A stretch of 64,000 bases of DNA from Sipunculus nudus (lineage: Eukaryota > Annelida > Sipuncula > Golfingiida > Sipunculidae): contig CM049309.1 of NCBI GenBank assembly GCA_026874595.1, positions 22,611,033-22,675,032 on the forward strand, written 5' to 3'. Below the pieces are notes generated by a model that was not told the origin of the DNA, searched no databases, and saw only the letters and a list, made by a program, of their open reading frames with translations. This document shows, one piece after another, positions 47,921 through 59,108 of the stretch. Position 1 is the first letter of the stretch, and every line of letters starts with the position of its first letter. Position numbers and translations under genes: made by a program.

Positions 47921-50319
47921 TGAAAACTCAAAACGGTTTTTACTATATCACGGTTCTATTTAACTAAAATTGAATTTTTATATTTTGATGCAATAAAGAA
48001 TTTTGAATTTAATTTTCAAACAAGAAAGACACATGCCAGAAAAAAATGAGATATTGTAATGTAGTTTGATATTAAACCACTAAAATATTTCGCTGTTACT
48101 GGTTGCTAAAATCATGTACCTTGTAAAATTTAAAATTTTCAAAAATATAAAAAAATCATATGGTAATGAACGTGGATCATTATTAATACACATACCATCG
48201 GAAAGAACACCGCACAGATTTAAAATTATATATAATTTACGGGTCTAACCGTAATTTTTAATGATTTTTTATGTTAATTTTGATTGAAGAAGTTTTTTCC
48301 AGGGATGGTACCTTAAATGATGCATGAACAAACAAATCTGGACACGTTGTAAGGGCCAGAAGCTTTCCATTTTTATGCCCCCGCCACAAAGTGGCCGGGG
48401 CATATAGTTTTACCCATGTCCGTCATTCCGTCATTCCGTCATTCCGAAATCAAACAGTTGTACGGACTTTTTCTCGCAATGCCTGCAGATATTGGCCTAA
48501 TTTTAGGTGTGTGGGCAGATATAGACCAGTTACAGATCGAGTTCGCGTTTCGTCCCGGTTGACCTACTTTTGACCGTTTTACGGCTCCTAAACTTAGAAA
48601 ATTTCATGAAAAATAGAAATATTCATGACAGATACACATGTACGGACTTTTTTTCGCAATGCCTGCAGATATTGGCCTGATTTTTGGTGTGTGAGCAGAT
48701 ATAGACCAGTTACAGATCGAGTTCGCGTTTCGTCCTGGTTGACCTACTTTTGACCGTTTTACGGCTCCTGAACATAGAAAATTTCATGAAAAATATGAAA
48801 TTTCATGACAAATACACATGTACGGACTTTTTTTCGCAGTGCCTGCAGATATTGGCCTGATTTTTTGGTGTGTGCACAGATATATAGACCAGTTACAGAT
48901 CGAGTTCGCGTTTCGTCCCGGTTGACCTACTTTTGACGGTTTTACGGCTCCTAAACTTAGAAAATTTAATGAAAAATAGAAATATTCATGACAGATACAC
49001 ATGTACGGACTTTTTTTCGCAATGCCTGCAGATATTGGCCTGATTTTTGGTGTGTGGGCAAATATAGACCAGTTACAGATCGAGTTCGCGTTTTGTCTCG
49101 GTTGACCTACTTTTGACCGTTGTACAAGCATAGAAAATTTCATGAAAAATAGAATTATTCATGAAAGATACACATGTACAGACTTTTTTTTCGCAATGCC
49201 TGCAGATATTGGCCTGATTTTTGGTGTGTGGGCAAATATAGACCAGTTACAGATCGAGTTCACGTTTTGTCTCGGTTGACCTACTTTTGACCGTTGTACA
49301 AGCATAGAAAATTTCATGAAAAATGAAATATTCATGAAAGATACACATGTACAGACTTTTTTTTCGCAATGCCTGCAGATATTGGCCTGATTTTTGGTGT
49401 GTGGGCAGATATAGACCTGTTACAGATCGAGTTCGCGTTTCGTCCTGGTTGACCTACTTTTGACTGTTTTACGGCTCCTGAACATAGAAAATTTCATGTA
49501 AAACATAAATTTTCATGACAAATACACTTGTACAGACTTTTCTTCACAATACCTGCAGATATTGGCCTGATTTTTGGTGTGTGGGCAGATAATGACCAGT
49601 TACAGATCAAGTTCACGTTTTGTCCCAGTTGACCTAACAAATGCATACGTACTTACTTTTTTTCCTCAATGCCTGCAGATACCACCCTGATTTTTTATGT
49701 GTGGGCATATAATGCCAGTTACAGATCGAGTTCGCGTTTCATCCCGGTTGACCTACTTTTGATTGTTTTACGGCTCCTAAACATAGAAAATTTCATGAAA
49801 GACAGAAATTTTTATGGAAAATGCACAAGTATGGACTTTTTTTCACAATGCCTGCATATACTGGCATGATTTTTGGTGTGTTGCTTGATAATGACCCGTT
49901 ACAGATCGAGTTTGCATTTTGCCCTTGTTGACCTACTTTTGACCATACGACACCTCCTGAACTAAAAAAAATTTTTCAAAATTTTACAAATGTTTCTAAT
50001 TTGCCCAAGGCGGGGGCATTCGTGTCGTTCCGACACATCTAGTTTGAGAACTTATCTGTACGTATATTTTATTACAGGCAACATCGGCGGACAGATGGGT
50101 TTGTTTATCGGAGGCAGTGTCCTGACCCTGGCAGAGTTGATTGAGTTTCTAATGATGAAGGGATACTTCACCTTCCTGCCGTTATACAGACGAAGGAAAG
50201 AACAGAAGAGGAAGAAGAAGGAGGCGGAGGAAGGAACTCCTACCGAGCTCACAGAGCTCAAACCCAAAGATCCCGCAGGGACAGTCCAGGTCCCAGTCAG
50301 CAAAAACGGCCAGGAATAA
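32818..50319 (+). CDS. DEG/ENaC/ASIC-family sodium channel subunit, nine exons
   Basis: Exons: 32818-33087, 33579-33654, 38453-38887, 39570-39706, 40461-40611, 41070-41126, 43231-43387, 47777-47868, 50078-50319. They join in phase to 538 codons plus stop, the usual size for the family. These channels are trimeric, amiloride-type Na+ channels of the plasma membrane, gated by protons, peptides or force. Visible in order: cytosolic N-terminus rich in K/E; HG gating motif (H39-G40); TM1 about 54-76; YPAVTVCN (97-104); a finger-like helical region; GRCYTFN; GLTMWLTIQQNEY; PRWGTC; cysteine-rich KECYVRTIQKNCRC; CTPVDMLEC; CQHDCGLAC; GGQMGLFIGGSVLT with a GGS filter (470-472) before TM2; then a basic C-tail (YRRRKEQKRKKK). 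The start ATG is the first in frame. Ligand and gating mode cannot be told from sequence. AATAAA signals at 50933 and 51016 are possible 3' ends. UTRs and promoter were not identified. Confidence 0.94.
33484..33535. repeat. (AT)n microsatellite in intron 1
   Basis: About 24 AT repeats ending some 43 bp upstream of exon 2. Length variation here changes the distance to the exon 2 acceptor. Confidence 0.9.
33579..33654 (+). CDS. DEG/ENaC exon 2: palm-domain PAVT-C-N segment
   Basis: Residues 91-115 plus one base. The acceptor was chosen at TTTCCGAGCAG|CAT because it is the only one nearby that keeps phase 0 with exon 1, and the junction VTEIQHT/HEKQLPYPAVT then has the same spacing as ASICs. 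An upstream AG at 33543-33544 would break the frame. Donor ACAG|GTAAGT, phase 1. Confidence 0.85.
36018..36400 (-). pseudogene. LINE ORF2 C-terminal zinc-knuckle region
   Basis: Open from a KQIYVKVLKTISAEPC segment through LRYFQFRVLHRKLTLNPFLV and a CFFC...HLFWICKKSRSLWKSL motif. This is the C-x2-C...H-x4-C cluster (zf-RVT-like) found after the reverse transcriptase domain of L1-type ORF2 proteins. RT and endonuclease domains are not recognised upstream; 36400-37150 has several stops, so this is a deletion derivative. Confidence 0.8.
36872..36926. repeat. GC-rich 14-bp inverted repeat
   Basis: 'ctggtaccccgctc' (36872-36885) pairs with 'gagcggggcaccag' (36913-36926) with one mismatch and a 27-nt loop. 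It lies in a GC-rich island inside the unrecognised middle of the L1-like insertion. Function unknown. Confidence 0.7.
37153..38115 (-). pseudogene. LINE ORF1 (L1-ORF1p-like), stop and frameshifts
   Basis: N-terminal part (38115-37750) is acidic and low-complexity followed by a coiled coil (EAFHKFERKLEDKVAKLENQ). An in-frame stop at 37750 and two compensating frame changes (about 37630 and 37530, visible as NKLNELERHSREYNIRISGV in another frame) precede the C-terminal domain (37479-37153) with GVPRHIIARLFSRPVRNALV and LTARDYRLKRQAKAQMAEAF. This order (coiled coil, then RRM-like/CTD) is that of L1 ORF1p, a trimeric RNA-binding protein. Inactive as it stands. Confidence 0.82.
38453..38887 (+). 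CDS. DEG/ENaC exon 3: finger and beta-ball region
   Basis: Residues 116-260. Acceptor TAACAG|TT restores the phase from exon 2. Contains a long helical segment (ERLLTIFRQVQQKLKQASL), GRCYTFN and GLTMWLTIQQNEYS. Donor TCAG|GTAGGA, phase 1. The exon begins only about 210 bp downstream of the L1-like insertion. Confidence 0.93.
38953..39330 (+). repeat. Dispersed repeat in intron 3 (shared with SDR intron 2)
   Basis: Resembles 56216-56605: shared 'cggccgggactacttgt', 'ctttctgtttcca/ca', 'catgctt/catgtc..caaatat', 'tatgtaatttgc/atc' and 'agtcgtactctta'. About 380 bp, same orientation, moderately diverged. Origin unknown; no coding capacity. Confidence 0.55.
39570..39706 (+). CDS. DEG/ENaC exon 4: extracellular palm/beta-ball
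   Basis: Residues 261-306. GLKVLVHSSGEFPMVSSQG and KPGVHTYVSIEWTK follow the family pattern 'G.KVL.H....P......PG..T.V'. Acceptor ATTTCAG|AA, donor AAA|GTAAGT, phase 0. Confidence 0.92.
39836..40395 (+). repeat. ~85-93-bp tandem array in intron 4
   Basis: Six or so units of 'tttttgttacacagaaagtt...gatatttccggttctg...cacagataaaagtaaataaacgttcccgtctctgctg'. The phrase 'acacag' recurs at 39929, 40019, 40105, 40198 and 40283. The array ends about 65 bp before exon 5, and each unit contains pyrimidine tract + CAG, i.e. a decoy 3' splice site. Confidence 0.85.
40461..40611 (+). CDS. DEG/ENaC exon 5: cysteine-rich thumb region
   Basis: Residues 307-356. Acceptor TTCCAG|TAT in phase 0 gives WTK/YQNARPRWGTC, then KLEYHKAYSREACEKECYVR and NCRCRPVSLPGD, the family's conserved cysteine block. 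Donor GATC|GTAAGT, phase 1. Confidence 0.93.
41070..41126 (+). CDS. DEG/ENaC exon 6 (57-bp micro-exon)
   Basis: Residues 357-375: PNVPVCTPVDMLECVLPTE, matching the C-x6-C pattern after the 'PGD' of exon 5. Acceptor CTTTTAG|CA, donor GAAG|GTAAAC. Too short to be found by ORF length alone; supported by phase and motif. Confidence 0.9.
41766..43076 (+). mobile_element. Helitron-like element with 145-bp minisatellite core (intron 6)
   Basis: Head 'gacccgcttgacaagcgg' (short palindrome) and a 'gtctgtccgtccttccgtcc' run; then seven tandem units of about 145 bp phased on 'actgcagctttcc' (41894, 42039, 42184, 42329, 42474, 42619, 42759); then a 3' end 'ccgaccacatctag|t' at 43076. CTAG followed by T is the 3' signature of Helitrons, and minisatellite-bearing non-autonomous Helitron-like elements are known in bivalves. 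It ends 154 bp before exon 7. Confidence 0.6.
43231..43387 (+). CDS. DEG/ENaC exon 7: CQHDCGLAC segment
   Basis: Residues 376-427: SLTCQHDCGLACVQDEYRVQ, then LSYADITSR and a helical ERQLSLLVNTTQEY. Acceptor AATTTCAG|CA, donor TTCAG|GTCAGC, phase 2. Confidence 0.92.
43527..46741. repeat. Nested repeats filling intron 7
   Basis: Two heads 'agctgacttt.agtcatgctg.gctatagcgatgggtctttgt' (about 43527 and 46236) open similar elements, each with a 'gtccgtc' run. 43640-44640 is a degenerate ~130-145-bp tandem with 'caaaggtcaaggtcaca' blocks. 45033-45310 is repeated directly at 45913-46205. The second element closes with 'gctgagcgtcatgacccatgggtcacttgttt' at 46741. No transposase. The remainder of the intron to 47776 holds nothing recognised. 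Confidence 0.6.
47777..47868 (+). CDS. DEG/ENaC exon 8: pre-TM2 strand
   Basis: Residues 428-458: NNFICLDLFYPKMAYTYIHQ and TTFPQLLG, the strand-helix just before TM2. Acceptor TTGTTGCAG|A, donor TTAG|GTAAGA, phase 1. Confidence 0.9.
47880..47917. repeat. (GA)19 microsatellite just after the exon 8 donor
   Basis: Starts 11 bp downstream of exon 8, immediately after 'gtaagactcaca'. Confidence 0.95.
48374..50042 (+). mobile_element. Helitron-like element with ~180-bp minisatellite core (intron 8)
   Basis: Head 'atgcccccgccacaaagtgg' forms a hairpin with 'ggccggggcat'. Nine tandem units phased on 'gcctgcagat' (48481, 48661, 48841, 49024, 49198, 49371, 49551, 49671, 49850), mostly 173-183 bp with one of 120. 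The 3' end is a 6-bp stem with 3-nt loop (50022-50036) followed by 'atctag|t'. A hairpin just upstream of CTAG|T is the Helitron 3' terminus. Only 35 bp remain between its end and exon 9, so the exon 9 acceptor lies directly against it. Confidence 0.7.
50078..50319 (+). CDS. DEG/ENaC exon 9: selectivity filter, TM2, C-tail
   Basis: Residues 459-538. NIGGQMGLFIGGSVLTLAEL holds the GGS filter and start of TM2; after TM2 comes YFTFLPLYRRRKEQKRKKK and an acidic/Pro tail ending in NGQE. Acceptor TTATTACAG|GC. Confidence 0.94.
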
Positions 50320-51378
50320 GACGTTATAAATCGCCGGCCGGCTCTGAAATTCGCCTGTCGATTCATCAGCCCAAGGGCCATTCTGTTAATGGAATGTCCG
50401 CGCTTAAAGAAAAATGCCGTCTGTACACTAGTTTTACACTTTGATCATTTCTCTTCATACGTGTTTAACTTTTAGGTAAATATAGTTTGCATTATATCAA
50501 GTTGTTCGAACAGATCTGTTTATTACATAATACAAAGTAAATTTTGACTCTTTTAAACATGCATCTATTAAATTTTCATTGCAGACAACAAGTTTCTTGA
50601 TGATTAAGTATTTAATCTTAATTAACCTGACTTGGTAAATTAAAGTATGATATAATATAACATAATTTTAATATCTATATTATGATATAATTCCCTCACT
50701 TCTCATTTTCATCAATTTTTCCCATCGCGATATCGGTAACCAGACCGTTTTACCGTGTGATTATCTGCCAGACTTAAAGTTCATTCAAAGCATGGTACGT
50801 AAAAACCCATCAATCAATTCAACCGACAGGAGGCAGCACGCCCCATGGTCAGTGCTATTAAATGTCATAATTAATTCATTCCATTAATCATTAAGAGCGT
50901 TTGTTCTTCATTTTTATTTAATGAAAAATGTAAATAAAAACCGAGTTCTAGAAAAATAATTAACTTTATCTTGAGTTTGTTTTGTATTCACACAAAATAT
51001 TGGTATTAAACAAACAATAAAACAATTTTTATGTCTTACGCCATATGGTAAATTTCCGGTGGATATTTCCATGAAACTCACGACTGACTCGTTTCATGTT
51101 GGATGTACACACTCGGCTGAATAGAATTCATATTTATGAATACGAATAAAACGGAGAGACCCGTGAGAAAAATGTTTCACTGTACACGGGCAATACAATC
51201 ACACGTTAATTGCTATTGTTAGCAAAATTCCTCAAAATATAATTTTGAACGCTATAAATTCATGCTTGTGTGATAGAGTAACTTATTGATTGATTTTATA
51301 CAAGCATGAGTCACATTTCAGGGGCGGATCCAGGATTTTGCAAGTGGAGGCTGGGGGGACTAGTAGATACTTTGCAAA

Positions 51379-51447
<69 letters not shown>

Positions 51448-51476
51448 TGCAGCCACTTGCCTTTTACATTTATCTA

Positions 51477-51553
<77 letters not shown>

Positions 51554-51594
51554 TATATGTATTTATATATATATATATATATAATATGTATATG

Positions 51595-51661
<67 letters not shown>

Positions 51662-53578
51662 CAGTGTATACTTCTGATGTTCAAAAGGTTATAATGGCTG
51701 AATTGTTGGATACGTTATTTGAATTTAAGTCACTTCATACCTATAGAAACATAATTCTTTGCAGTTTTAAAAACGAAAACTTAACTTATGCTACAGAATA
51801 ATGATTTTTAAAAAATCAACTGTTATTGATGGCTGAGAGAAAGATGGCCAGACATACCCATTCAATCTCTTGTAAACATGTAGTCGTAGTGTCAACCTAA
51901 CATTAAATAATTTGCTGACTGGAAACTAACAAAACATGACTCCATGGCTATACATATCAAAACATACCTTTTGCATTTTTTCACTTCATATATGATCTGA
52001 CAATTGTGAAATTGTCAATTGAAAATGGGTACAGATGTGCAACTTATAATATTTTTCCGAGACATAGTTTACAACTGGAAACTCATGAACAAAGTTGAAA
52101 CAAAACGTAAATGCAGACTTTAAAGTCAGACAATTCATATTATGTATTTTTTTTATTAGCGCGAGGATTATATTAATTCAAGAGAAATGTGGGGCAAGGT
52201 CACCAACTCGATTTTGCATAACCGGTCTGCTCGCCCCTTTCGGAAATTTATATTCAATTAAAGGTTCCCGTGAAACCTAAAAATTTTTATCGCCTTTTTT
52301 TCACAAAAGTAAAGCATCTTTTAAATAAAAATATTATTTTGATCCAGGTAAACCCTAAATTATTTTGAATTGTTTTTTCTGGCTCTCCTCATAAGTCCGT
52401 CTATAACTGTTGAGTACAGCTGCTAACAGACGAATCAACCAACGTCAATAATTACATGCTAAACCTCGCTTCGCAGAAGTATAATTAACTCCGCAAATAA
52501 AGACTTCCCTGAAGTAACAGTTAGAATGGGGAAATCATAGCAAAAGAAAAATTGATCTGGATATTATTTTTTCTATCAACTGATTAATAAATAAAAATAA
52601 GACTTTGGTATATTAAAAATCTCTTTTTAAGATATCATATGATGAACATGAGATGTCAGCACAAGTGCCCAACGATGTAAACATTTAATTCATTATTTAA
52701 TCTCAAATACCTTATCAGTCATAAAATAAAGACACAACTACATGTAAACATTTAAGTGCGTTAAACATCATCAATGTGACAGGATATTGTATGGTTTCCA
52801 AGTGTCAGTTTTTCTGTACCTATAGACTGAGACGGACCCTGGTTGTATGACTGTAACTTGTGAAAGGAATGTCAACTTGTTTTCGCCATAATTATTTTTG
52901 ATGTACAGCAAACAGCAGCGCTCTTACTTAGCGTAATTGAGGTATACGAAGCAAACTGGGGCCACTTTGAATTGGTCACGCAGTTTTCCATGAACTTCTT
53001 ACACGTGTAAGCTTTGACAAGTACGGTTCATATATGCTGCAACAGAGGGCGCTTTCGTAAACGTTAGTCCAACTCTCTGTGAGCGATTGAACCTCATTGG
53101 CGCACTCTTCACTGGGGTTATCGACTTATCGTTAGTCTTTTCTGATTGATCACCCGTTTCTCAGGCAAACAAAGCAAACGGGCGTTTTCTAATTTAAACA
53201 TAAGTTCAGTTTCAAATAATAATGACTAACTTTTTTATCGCGCGATGGTCGGATAGCATTTAGCATTTATCAGAGCAGTTTAATCTATGAAAAATCATAG
53301 GCCTATATATATAAATATAGACCAATATTATAAATAGCCAAGCAATGCTGGAATCGGGGTTTTATGTGAACCATACTAGTATACGACAACAGGTCTCTCT
53401 GTACGAGGCCAGACCCACTGTAGGTAAGATGGTTAGCTAGGGTGCTGAGCTGAACTCGGGGGTCAACCTCCATATCGCCAGGGTATGACACTCAGCGGCC
53501 AGGTCACGGGGTCACTGTTAACGGGTCATCTACTGGACAAAGCCGGTCATTACATGCAAGTGTAGTAAGGAAGTCAAC
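50320..53578. repeat. Intergenic region with AT/TC microsatellites
   Basis: (AT)n at about 51378-51446, (TC)16 at 51481-51512 and compound (TA)n at 51511-51660. Open frames across this stretch encode only IYIYIY-type repeats and are artefacts. No gene or defined promoter is visible in the rest. Confidence 0.85.
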
Positions 53579-53624
53579 ATGGCCAGCGGAGTCACGGGCG
53601 CCATGAAAGTTGCTCTGATTACAG
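53579..53624 (+). CDS. SDR exon 1
   Basis: MASGVTGAMKVALIT plus one base. First ATG in frame; a second at M9 is possible. Donor ACAG|GTAGGT. Confidence 0.88.
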
Positions 53625-55826
53625 GTAGGTCAAGCAAATGACGCGTGAAATTAGTATAAATTTACTGAATTGAGTAAAAAGGCTTGCTTTATAGCTAAAA
53701 CCAACATGCCCGATAAATGCCCTTAATAATAATCCTTACAATCTGAATATGAATCACTTGGCATGCGATATCCTGATCCAGATCTGATTTCTTCATTATC
53801 AGTTTATGCCAGTAAATTCTGCAAATAATGAAAAGTAGGCCCCGGTAGTCTTAAACGTAAGGGAAGTCCGGATTAACGGACCACGCAAGCATGGTGTTCA
53901 TTGTGAGTATTTTATTGAGTCTGATCTCGGTCATGTCGTCAGCTAGCGGCAGCCTGCCACCCAAAACGTTTTTAATTAGCTGAAGACGTTTAGGTAGCAG
54001 AAGATGCTACTGGGTTCGGGTCAATTCAAGTGTAATTAAATGTGCGTGCCATTTCTGACAGTACTTTTTCATTTTCATCTGCTTGTCAAAGTATCATTTT
54101 TCCAAGGTAAGACCAAAAGTGGCGTTATTCTGTCGGCAAAAATAATAAATATTACATGGTTGACTTACGTGTTTTCATGCAGCAGTTATTAATAAGGAGG
54201 CTCGTTTTACCCGGAAGGTTTGTCTTTCCGTCCGCCATGACGGCTTGACAATGACAGCGGAAACTGCGGTAGCCGAAATTGCTTCAAACTTCAGTTCTTG
54301 CTGCCAGGTACCACCACAAATTCATTTTTTCTTCATTATTTCGCAATGAATACACGATCGTAAAAGCCTCTAGTTTCAACTACAACTTTACAGCAATAAT
54401 TTTGATCCTACCCTTGGAATGGGTGTTCTTATATGACTTGAATCATGACTCGCAGGCCCAAATCAATTTATTTTAAAAAGGCCTCAGTTGTAGTTTTGAT
54501 TAATATTCTCGGGAAAAATATCTGTGTAGTTGGGTTTATATCCAAAGTGTCACTTTAATATTTTAATCATTTTCAAGCTCATAATTGTTTAAGAATATTG
54601 GATAACAAGCATTGAAAATGCAACTGAAAAGAGCACTAGTAGAGAGGATATAGTAGTATTGTAGCAGATCAGCAGTGAAATGAGATACCTACATGCACGA
54701 ACTGCCCTGCGTGAACGGTCGTGTGTATATAGCTGAGTGTCCGGGTGGACATTGTTCAGTTAATCGGACAAGAAGTAGGAGTGACAGTGTCCACCAGTAA
54801 AATCTTCAGTGGACATTGTACCTCGACTGAGCGATCGTTTTAAGCTAAGAGCAGATGCACACAATTGCATAAATTCGGCCTGTCGACAACACGACCTCCA
54901 AGCGCTACAGAGACAACCGCATAATCATTTAATATAAGAGTTACGGTAAACCAAAAAAAAAAAAAAAGAAAAAAAAAAAACCGACCGCTCTGGGTGGTCC
55001 AGAGGTGATTATATCACCCTAGATTAAATGCCTTCTGTGTGTAAAGTAGTGTAATTAATTCAAAGTTCAAGATAGCTTAACTATCACTATACTGTTTATT
55101 GCATAATATTGTGATACAGTGAGGCTTGCAGGCTGTTCTCGCTGACCGATGCTGGCACGCATATAAACATACACTTGACTGTTGGGTTTCTGGGACTCGA
55201 CTGACTCTTTTTGCGCGTCCCCCCCCCCCCCCCCCAGCTGGGAGTTGATTTTCTGGGTGAGGATGACCGACGCTTATACCCCACGCCATAAAATCATGGA
55301 AATCTGGATCTCTTTGTTTTGTGATTTATCTAAATATACTTATATATCTTCTGTAATATAACATGAAATATCCTTTCATTATTATTATAACTAATGTAAC
55401 AAAACCCACAAAATTAAACATTTATATGATAAATTATACAAAAACTTCTGTTTTACCATGTGTATGGGACTAACATTTCTATGTATGTACAAATATTTCA
55501 ATAAGTACCAAATATATGTTCTAGATATTCTAGATCTTATTACATATAATGGTGATATATGCATGAGCCTAAGATCACTCAAGCTGTGTGACTACCTGCT
55601 GAGCATCATGATGGCAAACTAAGTCAAACAAACACACAGGGCGGGGGGGGGGGGGGTCACAATACAAACATGTTTACAGATACAGGGTAATCATGAGATG
55701 CCCAGCGTGTATCATGCTCTGATAGCTGGCAGAGGGCCTGGTGATCACAGCAAGGTCACTCAGTTAAATCCCTACAATACTAAGCATTTATACACTGACA
55801 TTTATACCTTTACTCTCAGTATATAT

Positions 55827-55890
<64 letters not shown>

Positions 55891-58800
55891 TTTTTCTCAT
55901 CTGTGTCGAACAGAAGATATCGCTTAATGATGAAATGTCATTGCTACACATGATATAATATACTCATATTTTTGCCGGCAGGTGCGAGTTCTGGAATCGG
56001 TCGAGCTACTGCCATTAAGCTTGCAACCAACCGGTACCAGCTGTCTCTGACTGGAAGAAACAAACAGACCCTGCGCGAGACGAAGGATCTCTGTCTAAAA
56101 GCAGCGGGGCAGACCCTTAGAGATACAGATGTAAGTCGGCCTGCATTTATAAAAACGGACGACCATGAAGGAGCATAAAATATTATGTTATATCCTTATT
56201 TTTGTCATATGAAGAACTTGTACTTCCGCCAGGGGTCGCTTCTATTTATAACGAAGCTCTTCCAGTAAGACACCTTGAGACGGCCGGGACTACTTGTTTC
56301 AACTTGGAGACTTAAAATTCAAAATTATTGACATCTGAAGAGAAAGCCTTCTGTTTCCACTTCACATACATGCGCATGCTTACAAATATAACAAATTCCG
56401 TGATGTACTTACCACAAACACCCATAATTATGTAATTTGCAATGATAATTATTATCCAGTCTATTTGAATGGACTACATTACCCTCTTTACTATATTTAT
56501 ACCTACGCCATTTGTGTATGTAGAAGGCTCGGTACATTTAGGTAGATTTCAAACCCCAAAAACCCTCCTAACCAGTCGTACTCTTATTTGTCCGATTATG
56601 CGCAGTGTGATGATAGAGGCCTGATGACAAAGTTAGATCCGGTCATAAAATAAAGATTAATAATAATTAACGATCCCCACTCCAATCATATGACGAATAC
56701 TATTATGGCGCGTAAGATTTGTGACTAATTAGGCAATGTCAGTATCCATATCAGTCTGTGACTCTGGTGTCCGTTAAAAAGTTTATATACTTATTGTTTT
56801 CTACAGATCCTCACCATGTCCGGGGACGTGAAGGATACCGGATTCCTACAGACGCTCACAAAAACAACCATTGACACATTTGGCAAGCTAGATGTTTTGG
56901 TTAGTTATTTTATAGAGTTTGTAACGAAATAAGACTTTGCTAGTACACACGTAATATAATTATAAGCGGTTTGCGTTACCATTGTTAAATTCGGCTGGTT
57001 TTTAGTGGTCAATGAATTCGGTTTTAATTTATAGAAGTACAAAAAACAAGACACAAACGTAACTGTTCACTCTGATGTTTTTATAGCAAAATATATATTT
57101 ATATAGCAAAAATCAAACAGTACATTCATTAAAAAAATACATTCACTTGAGGAACTCTTACGTTGGTTTGGATGGGCCAAGCAAGCATAAATTGTGTTTA
57201 CTTCATGGCCACAAGATAATATCTCCTGCGCATGCGTTAGTATATCTCGTAACCTAGATATACCATAGCATATATGGAATGATTTCCTATGTGTCTTGTC
57301 TGAGCCAGATATTGTAAAACCACTACAGGTCAATAACGCGGGCCGAGCGTCCTTCGACGATATAGAGGACGCGTCACTGGAGCTGTTTGATGACGTCATG
57401 AATGTGAACGTTCGTTCTGTTTATTACCTTACACACCTGTGCGCAAAACATCTCATTGCTTCAAAAGGTAATTATGGACAAAATATTTTGTACAGAGGTG
57501 ACCAACGTCGCTCTGAAGATTTGTTTTGATCATTTAAAAGTCAAAAGTAATTGAATTTTTTAAAATGTCGAATTAAATATTGCTGTTTTCTAATTCGGAT
57601 ATCACTAAAGCACGGATGAAGAATCAAAACCAAACGACAAATTATGAAAGTGATCATTAAAAAAGAACTTTTAATGAAAAATCAGAGAAACATTAGTAAA
57701 AGCTGTATTTCATGTTATCGTTTTAGGGAACATCGTTAATGTATCCAGTATTAATGGACTGAAACCGGTAAGTTGTTACATGTCACTTTTATCGAGCTTT
57801 TCAGGTGTCAAAATACGCGTGTAACTTTTAACTACAGTGGAATCAGTCTAGAAGACCACCTATCTAATCAGACCACCAGTCTATTAAGACCACCCTTGAG
57901 TGAACCGAAAGCTTTCACATTGGTTAAAACTGACCTGTAACTCAGGTGATTTATAAGTCTAAACCTGTCGTTGAGACATTAAAGCGAATGTCTGAGGTTC
58001 TATTTCAGGGGTTTGTGTATAATGTGAAATCGTTTGATCGAAACATATTTTACAACTTAATTGTTTTTTTAGTTTGAGTCTATGGTGACATACTCCGTTT
58101 CAAAGGCAGCACTGGAAATGTTTTCAAAGACAATAGCTTTGAGTAAGTGCAAGTTTTATTTTCGTTCGTACATTTATCAATAAGAATGAATGGATCATCA
58201 ACTATTATTTATTTTATTTATATTGTATTTTATATAACCATTAAGATATTTTAAATCATCAGGCTCGGATATACACATACACATTTCTTGTATATTACTC
58301 TTCTTTATGTGTAAAGGAAAATCTCCTGAATAAGACGCTGAAACTTCACAGGTGATCATATATACACACTGTACTGATACGGCTCATCAATTAACTTCCC
58401 ATGCATGCAATCTGTGCTTGTTATGTTATAGTTCGAAATGCTTAAGTTTACCTGCAAAGGCTTTAGTATTTATGTTTGCTACAAAAATGCATAAAATAAA
58501 ACCTGATTCCATGTACCGATAGATTTCTCTTAGTGCTGGCGCTTATACTATTGAATGAAATAGTCCGTAAGAGAGTCGTAAAGTAGTTATATTATTTGCC
58601 GCAAAGTGTGAGTTCCTGTTCTTTGCGTTGCGGCACAGCAAAAGCAAGTTTGGTGGTTTTCTTATGAAGAGGAATTAAGTCTTGGCTTAACCTGTGCATC
58701 GACTGGGCATGTCTAGAACAAATATGATGTAATAAATAATTGCAGCTCTTCAATGTTACCTGCGAAACAAATACAGCATATCAGACCTTTACAGGAATCT

Positions 58801-58971
58801 GCCAATAATGAACCATGAGCCTTTTGTCATCAGAACGTAACTACTCAATATTTATTGTTCTTCTTAAACTCTTTTTCTGGTTTCTTTTTCGTGAGATCGT
58901 GGTGTCTATGTTTTAAGGTTTGGGACCAAAAGGAGTACGTGTTAATTCCGTTTGGTGAGTAAATAAGATAC

Positions 58972-59013
<42 letters not shown>

Positions 59014-59049
59014 ACACATATATATATATAGTATAGAAAAAACTGAACT

Positions 59050-59108
<59 letters not shown>

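Noticed and set aside
48456-49900. CRISPR-like regular repeats
   Set aside because: Units are contiguous ~180-bp minisatellite copies without spacers, in an animal intron.
51290-51801. Open frames of 70-134 codons rich in IYIYIY and SLSLSL
   Set aside because: They are translations of (AT)n and (TC)n microsatellites; any unbroken dinucleotide run gives an open frame.
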